From a bacterium (lineage in GTDB: Bacteria; Pseudomonadota; Alphaproteobacteria; Rs-D84; CACZYB01): DNA of 11,394 bases. Below the pieces are notes generated by a model, which worked only from the letters and a program-made list of their open reading frames with translations, was not told the DNA's origin and ran no database searches. The translations under genes and the position numbers were made by a program. The DNA lies in NCBI GenBank assembly GCA_024692925.1, contig JAILLX010000043.1, forward strand, positions 1 through 11,394, written 5' to 3'. Numbering within the stretch: position 1 is the stretch's first letter; every line of letters begins with the position of its first letter. Of this stretch, positions 5,189 through 11,394 are shown piece by piece.

Positions 5189-6736
5189 ATGAAAGTATCA
5201 AAATTTAAGTTTTTTTCAATTCTTACAATAGCTTTGGTTGCACTTGCAATTGTACTTCCAAATTTTATGTCTGATAAAACAAGGGAACAATTACCAGAAG
5301 TTTTACAGGGTGAACCTATTGCACTTGGACTTGATTTAAAAGGTGGTGCATACATCCTTTTGGAGGCTGATATAAATTCAGTTGTAAAGGAAAAAAATAA
5401 TCAAATAAAAGATGTCGTAAGAAAAGAACTTCGTGGTGACAAAGAAAAAGGCGAAGCAATGATTCCTTATGCAAATCTTACCGGAACTGCAAATTATACA
5501 ACCGTTGTAATTAAAAATCCAAACGATATAAAAGAGGCAAAACGCCGTATTCAAAAAGCAACTGTTGACGAAGTTGAAATGGTACTTGATGAAAACAAGA
5601 TGAAGATTTTTTATTCTGATGCATCAATTGAAAAAATGAAATCTGATATTCTTAATAGCTCAATTGAAATAGTTCGTCGCCGTGTGGACTCGCTTGGGAA
5701 TAAGGAACCATCAATCCAAAAACAGGGTGAAAACAGAATTATGGTACAACTTCCTGGTGCGGATAATCCGGAAAGGGTAAAAGAACTTATCGGTAAAACT
5801 GCAAAAATGACTTTTCATATGGTGGATGAGGAGGCAATGCAGACTGGGAATGTTCCAATGGATTCCGAAATTGTTGATGGTATTGTGATTAAGAAAAGGG
5901 TTGCTGTTAGTGGTGAAAATTTAACTGATTCACGTGTTGCATATGATCAAAATGGTCGTCCTGCGGTCACAACAACATTTAACTCTATCGGTGCAAGAGC
6001 ATTTGCAAAATTGACAAGTGAAAATGTTGGAAAAAGATTTGCAATTGTGCTTGATGGAAAGGTTCTTTCTGCACCAACAATACAAGAAGCAATTACTGGT
6101 GGATATGGTCAAATTACTGGTGGATTTACAACAGAGCAAGCAAATGATTTATCAACAATGCTTCGTTCTGGTGCTCTTCCTTGTGAATTAACTGTTGTAG
6201 AAGAAAGAACTGTTGGTGCTGGACTTGGTGCCGACTCAATTGAAAAAGGAAGTTTTGCAAGTATCCTTGGGCTTGCCTTGGTTCTTATATTTATGATTAT
6301 GACCTATGGCGTATTGGGAATATTCTCTGATATAGTTTTACTTTTGAATATTGTATTGATTTTTACTGGACTTGCAATTACAGGTGCAACATTAACACTT
6401 CCTGGAATCGCAGGTATTGCGCTTAATATTGGTATGGCAGTTGACGCAAATATTTTGATTTTCGAAGGTATGCGTGAAGGTTCAAAACGTGGTGTAAGTG
6501 CAATAAAATCTATTGAAGATGGTTTTTCAAATGCGTTTTCTGCGATTATGGATTCAAATATAACTACACTTGCATCTGCACTTATTATGTTCCAATTTGG
6601 AAGTGGTCCAATTAAGGGATTTGCAGTGACATTAAGTATGGGTATTTTAACATCGCTTTTCACAAATATAACTTGCCTTAAAATGATACTTGAGCTATGG
6701 GCAAAAACTGGTAAGACAAAAAAGATTGATTTATAA
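5189..6736 (+). CDS. secD: Protein translocase subunit SecD
   Basis: SecD pairs with SecF in the inner membrane and uses the proton gradient to pull proteins out of the SecYEG channel on the periplasmic side. 515 residues, the shorter form found in many alphaproteobacteria. Seen in order: first membrane helix (about 8-26), the conserved LGLDLKGG (46-53), a large periplasmic part (about 54-350), then five C-terminal helices from about 355. The signature LPGIAGIALNIGMAVDANIL (404-423), with the Asp thought to serve proton flow, is followed by IFEGMREG. The C-terminus ends soon after the last helix, so there is no fused SecF. The next gene is gatA, not secF, and yajC is absent upstream. Gene family certain; SecF must lie elsewhere if the complex is complete. 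Confidence 0.95.
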   Translation: MKVSKFKFFSILTIALVALAIVLPNFMSDKTREQLPEVLQGEPIALGLDLKGGAYILLEADINSVVKEKNNQIKDVVRKELRGDKEKGEAMIPYANLTGTANYTTVVIKNPNDIKEAKRRIQKATVDEVEMVLDENKMKIFYSDASIEKMKSDILNSSIEIVRRRVDSLGNKEPSIQKQGENRIMVQLPGADNPERVKELIGKTAKMTFHMVDEEAMQTGNVPMDSEIVDGIVIKKRVAVSGENLTDSRVAYDQNGRPAVTTTFNSIGARAFAKLTSENVGKRFAIVLDGKVLSAPTIQEAITGGYGQITGGFTTEQANDLSTMLRSGALPCELTVVEERTVGAGLGADSIEKGSFASILGLALVLIFMIMTYGVLGIFSDIVLLLNIVLIFTGLAITGATLTLPGIAGIALNIGMAVDANILIFEGMREGSKRGVSAIKSIEDGFSNAFSAIMDSNITTLASALIMFQFGSGPIKGFAVTLSMGILTSLFTNITCLKMILELWAKTGKTKKIDL

Positions 6737-6753
6737 AAAGAGGAAAATAAAAA

Positions 6754-8226
6754 ATGAAATTAACTGATTTAACTATTACACAGGCAAAAGATTTACTTAA
6801 TAAAAAAGAAATTTCTGCGGTTGAGCTTACAAAGGCATATATTGATAATATGGAAAAGTACAGAGGTCTTAATGCTTTTGTGACTGAAACACCGGAAATG
6901 GCACTTGAACAAGCAAAGGCTTCGGATGAAAGAATTGCATCTGGTAATGCAAAGGAATTAGATGGTATTCCAATGGCAATTAAGGATTTATATTGCACAA
7001 AGGGTGTAAGAACAACTGCTTCGTCAAAAATGCTTGAAAATTTTGTTCCTGAATATGAATCAACTGTTTCAAGGAAATTATTAGAAGCCGGTATTACTAT
7101 GCTTGGAAAAACATCAATGGATGAATTTGCGATGGGTTCAACAAACTTAACATCATATTTTGGTGAAGTTAAAAATCCATACAAAAGAAATGGTGAAGAT
7201 TTAGTTCCTGGTGGTTCTTCGGGTGGTTCTGCATCTGCTGTTGCATCGGGATGTGCAATGGCTGCAACAGGAAGTGATACCGGTGGTTCAATCAGACAAC
7301 CATCAAGTTTTTGTGGCTTGGTTGGAATGAAACCAACCTATGGTCGTGCATCAAGGTATGGTATGGTTGCATTCTCGTCATCACTTGATTGCCCAGGACC
7401 AATAACAAGAACTGTTGCTGATAGTGCCCTATTTTTAAAAGTGATTTCGGGTCTTGATGAAAAAGATCCAACAACTGCACCAAAGGAAGTTATTGATTGG
7501 ACAAAGGTTGTGGGATCATCAATTAAGGGGCTTAGAATTGGTATTCCAGAAGAATATAAAAGTGATAAACTTAATCCAGAAGTTCAAAAACTTTGGGATG
7601 AACGTGCAGAAGATTTGAAAAAATTGGGTGCTGAAATAGTAAATGTTTCACTTCCTCATACAAAATATTCTTTGCCAGTTTATTACATTATTGCACCAGC
7701 AGAAGCATCTTCGAATCTTTCACGATATGATGGTGTAAAATATGGATACAGAACAAATTCACCATATCATTCATTGGATGAAATGTATGAACTTACACGA
7801 ACAGAAGGTTTTGGTGCAGAGGTTAAAAAAAGACTTCTTATCGGTTCAACAATTTTGACCGAAGAATTTTATGAACGTTCTTATTTAAAAGCACTTAAAA
7901 CCAGAAGAATTATTTGTAATGAATTTGAAGAAGCGTTCAAAAAAGTTGATGTTATTTTGACACCTTCTACAACTGGTGCTGCATTTTCGAAAAATGATAA
8001 ACTTTCACCACTTGAAGTTTATTTGAACGATATTTATACGGTTGGTTCATCATTGGCTGGACTTCCATCTATGTCAATTCCTGTTGGAAAAGATAAAAAT
8101 GGACTTCCTTTGGGACTTCAAGTTATGGGAAGAAAATTTGATGAAGAAACTGTTTATAAAGTTGCTTCTCAACTTGAACTTATTTCACAATTTGATAACA
8201 CACCTTCTAAAGTTATGGGAGAATAG
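6754..8226 (+). CDS. gatA: Asp-tRNA(Asn)/Glu-tRNA(Gln) amidotransferase subunit A
   Basis: Amidase subunit of the GatCAB transamidase: it releases ammonia from glutamine for GatB to convert mischarged Glu-tRNA(Gln), or Asp-tRNA(Asn), to the correct aminoacyl-tRNA. 490 residues, full length. The amidase-signature triad is visible: Lys77 (AIKDLY), cis-Ser155 in PGGSSGGSASAVASG, and nucleophile Ser179 in GSDTGGSIRQP. The start is backed by AAGAGGA 9 nt upstream. It is 17 nt after secD and 3 nt before gatB, so all are probably on one transcript. The third subunit gene gatC, often just upstream, is not in the window. Which of the two tRNAs it serves cannot be told from this gene. Confidence 0.95.
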   Translation: MKLTDLTITQAKDLLNKKEISAVELTKAYIDNMEKYRGLNAFVTETPEMALEQAKASDERIASGNAKELDGIPMAIKDLYCTKGVRTTASSKMLENFVPEYESTVSRKLLEAGITMLGKTSMDEFAMGSTNLTSYFGEVKNPYKRNGEDLVPGGSSGGSASAVASGCAMAATGSDTGGSIRQPSSFCGLVGMKPTYGRASRYGMVAFSSSLDCPGPITRTVADSALFLKVISGLDEKDPTTAPKEVIDWTKVVGSSIKGLRIGIPEEYKSDKLNPEVQKLWDERAEDLKKLGAEIVNVSLPHTKYSLPVYYIIAPAEASSNLSRYDGVKYGYRTNSPYHSLDEMYELTRTEGFGAEVKKRLLIGSTILTEEFYERSYLKALKTRRIICNEFEEAFKKVDVILTPSTTGAAFSKNDKLSPLEVYLNDIYTVGSSLAGLPSMSIPVGKDKNGLPLGLQVMGRKFDEETVYKVASQLELISQFDNTPSKVMGE

Positions 8227-8229
8227 ATT

Positions 8230-9693
8230 ATGTATACAGTAAAGGCAAAAGATAAAGAATATGAAATGAACATTGGACTTGAAATTCATTGTCAGGTCAT
8301 AAGCGAATCGAAATTATTCTCTGCAAGTTCAACAAAGTTTGGTGCTCAACCAAATACTCATGTTTCATTTTTCGATAGTGGTTTTCCGGGACAACTTCCT
8401 GTGATAAACAAATATTGTATTGAACAAGCAATTAAAACAGGCCTTGGACTTAATGCAAAAATCAATAAACGTTCAGTTTTTGATAGAAAGCATTATTTCT
8501 ATGCTGATCTTCCTACTGGATACCAAATTACACAACAATTTCATCCTATTGTAAGCGATGGTTGGGTTGAAATTACTGATGAAGAGGGGAATCCAAAGAA
8601 AATTCGAATCGAAAAACTTCATGTTGAACAAGATGCAGGAAAACTTAACCATGAACTTTCACCTACAAAATCAATGGTTGATTTCAACCGTGCTGGTGTT
8701 GCATTAATGGAAATTGTTTCTAAACCTGATATTTCAAGTCCATTTGAAGCTGGTGAATATATTAAAAAGATGCGTTCTATTGTTCGCTATCTTGGGACTT
8801 GTGATGGAAATATGGATGAAGGAAGTATGCGTTGCGATATTAACATTTCCCTTCGTGAAAAAGGAAGTGATAAACTTGGAACACGTACAGAAACAAAAAA
8901 TGTGAACTCGGTTCGTTTCGCAATACAGGCTATTGAATACGAATCACAAAGACAGGCGGATATCCTTGCTGATGGTGGAAAGATTGATCAGGAAACAAGA
9001 CTTTTCGATGCAAATACTGGTACAACTCGTACTATGCGTAGTAAGGAAAATGCAATTGATTACCGTTATTTCCCTGATCCTGATATTATGCCACTTATAT
9101 TAGAAGATGGTTTGGTTGAAAGAATTAAGGCGGAAATGCCTGAACTTCCTGATGTAAAGAAAAAGCGTTTTATGGAAGAATATAAACTTTCCGATTATGA
9201 TGCAAGCATTTTAACATCAGAGCGTGCAATTGCTGAATACTTTGAAAAAGCTGTTGATAAGGTAAAAGATAACGATGGAAAAATGGTTTCAAATTGGATG
9301 CAATCTGAACTTTTTGCCGTACTTAACAAAGAAGCAAAAGATATTATTGATAGCCCAATTAAACCAGAGGAATTAGCTGAACTTATCTCCCTTATAAAAG
9401 ATGGTACAATTTCCGGTAAAATTGCCAAGGATGTTTTCAAACTTATGTACGAAGGGGATGAAAAATCTGCATCAAAAATTGTGGAAGAAAAAGGTTGGAA
9501 ACAAGTTTCTGATACTTCTGCAATTGAAAAGGTTATTGATGATTTGATTGCAAATTCACCTGATAATGTTAATGCTTATAAGGCTGGAAAAGTTCAACTT
9601 TTCGGTTGGTTCGTTGGTCAAACATTAAAGGCGATGAGGGGACAAGCAAACCCTCAGATTGTAAATGAAATTTTAAAGAAAAAGTTAGGGTAA
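8230..9693 (+). CDS. gatB: Asp-tRNA(Asn)/Glu-tRNA(Gln) amidotransferase subunit B
   Basis: Kinase/transferase subunit of GatCAB: it binds the mischarged tRNA, activates the acyl group with ATP and transfers the ammonia tunnelled from GatA. 487 residues, full length. Landmarks: NIGLEIHCQV near the N-terminus (14-23), FYADLPTGYQITQ, LHVEQDAGKLNHE, VDFNRAGVALMEIVSKPD, GNMDEGSMRCDINISLR and DYRYFPDPDIMPL in the cradle domain, then a helical part and a YqeY-type tail ending ...KAMRGQANPQIVNEILKK that contacts the tRNA. GGGAG, 8 nt before the ATG, lies inside the end of gatA, so translation of the two subunits is probably coupled. Confidence 0.95.
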   Translation: MYTVKAKDKEYEMNIGLEIHCQVISESKLFSASSTKFGAQPNTHVSFFDSGFPGQLPVINKYCIEQAIKTGLGLNAKINKRSVFDRKHYFYADLPTGYQITQQFHPIVSDGWVEITDEEGNPKKIRIEKLHVEQDAGKLNHELSPTKSMVDFNRAGVALMEIVSKPDISSPFEAGEYIKKMRSIVRYLGTCDGNMDEGSMRCDINISLREKGSDKLGTRTETKNVNSVRFAIQAIEYESQRQADILADGGKIDQETRLFDANTGTTRTMRSKENAIDYRYFPDPDIMPLILEDGLVERIKAEMPELPDVKKKRFMEEYKLSDYDASILTSERAIAEYFEKAVDKVKDNDGKMVSNWMQSELFAVLNKEAKDIIDSPIKPEELAELISLIKDGTISGKIAKDVFKLMYEGDEKSASKIVEEKGWKQVSDTSAIEKVIDDLIANSPDNVNAYKAGKVQLFGWFVGQTLKAMRGQANPQIVNEILKKKLG

Positions 9694-9698
9694 TTTAT

Positions 9699-11066
9699 AT
9701 GGTATTGTTTCATCTTAAAACTTTTGGATGCCAAATGAATGTTTACGATTCATCACGAATCGTAGATCTTCTTTCTGAAAATGGAATGGATTTAACCGAA
9801 GATGAAACAAATGCCGATATTATAATACTTAATACTTGTTATATCAGAGAAAAGGCTTCGGCAAAAATATTTTCTGAACTTGGTAGATTAAAAAAATTAT
9901 ACAAGGATAAAAATCCGGTTTTTGCGGTCATTGGATGTGTTGCAAAGGCGGAAGGTGAAAATATTTTTAAGCGTGCTCCGTTTGTGTCGATTGTCCTTTC
10001 ATCACAAAAATATCATTTACTTCCTGAACTTTTAAATAAGGCTTTGATTGAAAAGAAAATCATAAAAGAGGAAGAATTACAGGAAAAAAAGAAAAATAAA
10101 ACAAAACTTTCTCATTTAATAAATACTGAACTTTCGGGATTGGAAAAATTTGATTGTCTTCCAAAACAAAAAAATTCTGAAAAGGTGGCTTTTGTTCAGG
10201 TACAGGAAGGTTGTAATAAGTTTTGTACTTACTGTGTTGTACCAAATACAAGAGGTCGTGAAATTTCAAGGGATGAACAATCAATCCTTGATGAAGTTGA
10301 AAATCTTCAAAAGGTTGGTGCGGTAGAAATCAATCTTTTAGGACAAAACGTTGATTGTTATAATGGTTTGGATAAAGATGGAAATAAATCCAGCCTTGCA
10401 AAACTTATCAAAAAAATTGCAAAGTTTGAAAATGTAAAACGAATCCGTTATACCACATCTTATCCATCAGAATTTTCAGATGAAATGATTGAACTTCATG
10501 CAATTGAACCAAAACTTATGCCTTTGGTTTACCTTCCTATACAGGCGGGTAGCAATGAAGTTTTACATAAAATGAATCGCAGATATACAAGGGAACAATA
10601 TTTAGAATTGATTGAAAAACTTAAAAATGCGAATCCTAATATTCAAATTTCATCTGATTTTATTGTCGGTTTTCCAAATGAAACAGAGGAAGATTTTCAG
10701 CAAACTTTGGATATTGTAAAAAGGGTAAAATTTATTCAATGTTATGCCTTTAAATATTCGCCCCGCCCTAATACTGTTGCACAAAAAATGGATGGGCAAA
10801 TTGATTTAAAGATAAAGTCTGATAGATTGAAACGACTTCAAGTTGAACTTAGAAAATCTCAAGATGCATTCAATAAATCATGTGTTGGTCGTGTAATGAG
10901 CGTCCTTTTTACTGATGTATCAAAAACTGATAATCAGTATATAATTGGAAAAAACGAGTATCTTCAACCTGTTATAGTAAAAGCCGACGCAAAATTGGTC
11001 GGCACAATACAAAATGTTGAAATAGAATCTGCAAGTTATGCAAATCTTAAGGGGAAAATTATCTAG
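9699..11066 (+). CDS. miaB: tRNA-2-methylthio-N6-dimethylallyladenosine synthase
   Basis: Radical SAM methylthiotransferase that turns i6A37 into ms2i6A37 in tRNAs reading UNN codons, steadying codon pairing. 455 residues. The N-terminal domain holds the auxiliary-cluster cysteines Cys11 (FGCQMN), Cys47 (NTCYIRE) and Cys80 (VIGCVA). The radical SAM cluster cysteines are 172, 176 and 179 in EGCNKFCTYCVVPNTRG. LLGQNVD, YLPIQAGSNEVLHKMNRRYT and the SDFIVGFPNETEEDF stretch mark MiaB rather than RimO or MtaB. A short TRAM domain (about 393-455) ends the protein. The linker between the first two domains is longer and much richer in Lys/Glu than in E. coli MiaB. AGGG lies 8 nt before the ATG; the gap to gatB is 5 nt. 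Its 3' end overlaps the convergent next gene by 8 nt. Confidence 0.95.
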   Translation: MVLFHLKTFGCQMNVYDSSRIVDLLSENGMDLTEDETNADIIILNTCYIREKASAKIFSELGRLKKLYKDKNPVFAVIGCVAKAEGENIFKRAPFVSIVLSSQKYHLLPELLNKALIEKKIIKEEELQEKKKNKTKLSHLINTELSGLEKFDCLPKQKNSEKVAFVQVQEGCNKFCTYCVVPNTRGREISRDEQSILDEVENLQKVGAVEINLLGQNVDCYNGLDKDGNKSSLAKLIKKIAKFENVKRIRYTTSYPSEFSDEMIELHAIEPKLMPLVYLPIQAGSNEVLHKMNRRYTREQYLELIEKLKNANPNIQISSDFIVGFPNETEEDFQQTLDIVKRVKFIQCYAFKYSPRPNTVAQKMDGQIDLKIKSDRLKRLQVELRKSQDAFNKSCVGRVMSVLFTDVSKTDNQYIIGKNEYLQPVIVKADAKLVGTIQNVEIESASYANLKGKII

Positions 11067-11367
11067 TATATGAAATATAATAACTTCCTAAAATTTTACG
11101 AATCTTAAATTTTGCATCTTCTTTAGCTTTTTCTTTTGCATTTTTTATTTTTTCAGGAATTTCAAAAAAAGTTCTACGTTTTGCAAGTTCGAAAATTTCC
11201 TTTGCTTCCATACCATCAATGATACAATCTGTCACAAAAGTTGTTGCCTTTTTAAATTCAAGTATATCACTGAAAAACAATCTGAATATAGTTAAATCCT
11301 CATTTTGTTCAACGGAAGTATATCTTCCTTTTTTTACTGATTTACATACACGAATATCATAATTCAT
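11059..11367 (-). CDS. Conserved-looking small protein of unknown function
   Basis: I do not recognise the 102-residue product. It has no signal peptide or membrane segment. The first half is mixed (FRLFFSDILEFKKATTFVTDCII), followed by a likely helix (AKEIFELAKRR) and a strongly charged helix about 69-93 with Lys/Glu/Ala (IPEKIKNAKEKAKEDAKFKI), ending in Tyr- and Arg-rich SYYISYTR. The gene is believable: AAAGGA lies 7 nt before the ATG, the same layout as for lpxK, and the base composition matches its neighbours. The stop codon lies inside the end of miaB (8-nt convergent overlap), with no terminator seen between them. A cytosolic regulatory or nucleic-acid-binding role would be speculation. 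Confidence 0.65.
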   Translation of the reverse strand: MNYDIRVCKSVKKGRYTSVEQNEDLTIFRLFFSDILEFKKATTFVTDCIIDGMEAKEIFELAKRRTFFEIPEKIKNAKEKAKEDAKFKIRKILGSYYISYTR

Positions 11368-11394
11368 TTTATTATCCTTTATTTTAAAGCAATG

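Noticed and set aside
6678..7184. Minus-strand frame of 168 codons across the secD/gatA junction
   Set aside because: Antisense to two certain genes; Ser/Phe-rich composition typical of the reverse of AT-rich coding sequence.

Overview
The window looks like chromosomal DNA of an AT-rich, Gram-negative bacterium with lipid A: it carries lpxK and an outer-membrane beta-barrel gene. The gene families (LpxK, SufE, an OapA/MepM-like M23 peptidase, SecD, GatA, GatB, MiaB) together with a TNFR/GCC2-like cysteine-rich secreted protein and many short palindromic repeats fit a host- or gut-associated alphaproteobacterium of the uncultured AT-rich type. That placement is an inference from memory of such genomes, not something the sequence proves.

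Layout. 1-591 is the 3' part of a beta-barrel outer-membrane protein gene on the + strand, ending in a rho-independent terminator. 640-2150 is an accessory-looking block, visibly richer in G+C than its surroundings. It holds a minus-strand gene for a small secreted cysteine-rich repeat protein (730-1482), five copies of a 27-nt palindromic repeat, and about 420 nt of apparently non-coding sequence full of inverted and direct repeats (1622-2040). From 2191 on the window is core metabolism. lpxK (minus) and sufE (plus) diverge from a 56-nt spacer. An M23 peptidase gene follows with a strong promoter placed so close to its ATG that a leaderless message is predicted. After a 101-nt gap comes a tight plus-strand run secD-gatA-gatB-miaB with gaps of 17, 3 and 5 nt, each start carrying a Shine-Dalgarno sequence. 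The window closes with a minus-strand gene of unknown function whose 3' end overlaps miaB by 8 nt.

How the genes fit together. The right two-thirds covers envelope building (LpxK for lipid A, the M23 enzyme for peptidoglycan, SecD for export), Fe-S supply (SufE, used by enzymes such as MiaB), and translation fidelity (GatAB transamidase for Gln-tRNA/Asn-tRNA, MiaB for the tRNA A37 modification). Customary neighbours are missing: secD has neither yajC before it nor secF after it, and gatAB has no gatC beside it.

I see no CRISPR array, tRNA, rRNA, integrase or intact transposase. The best candidates for something undescribed are the structured repeat region at 1622-2040, the covarying 27-nt hairpin family, and the cysteine-rich secreted protein they flank.
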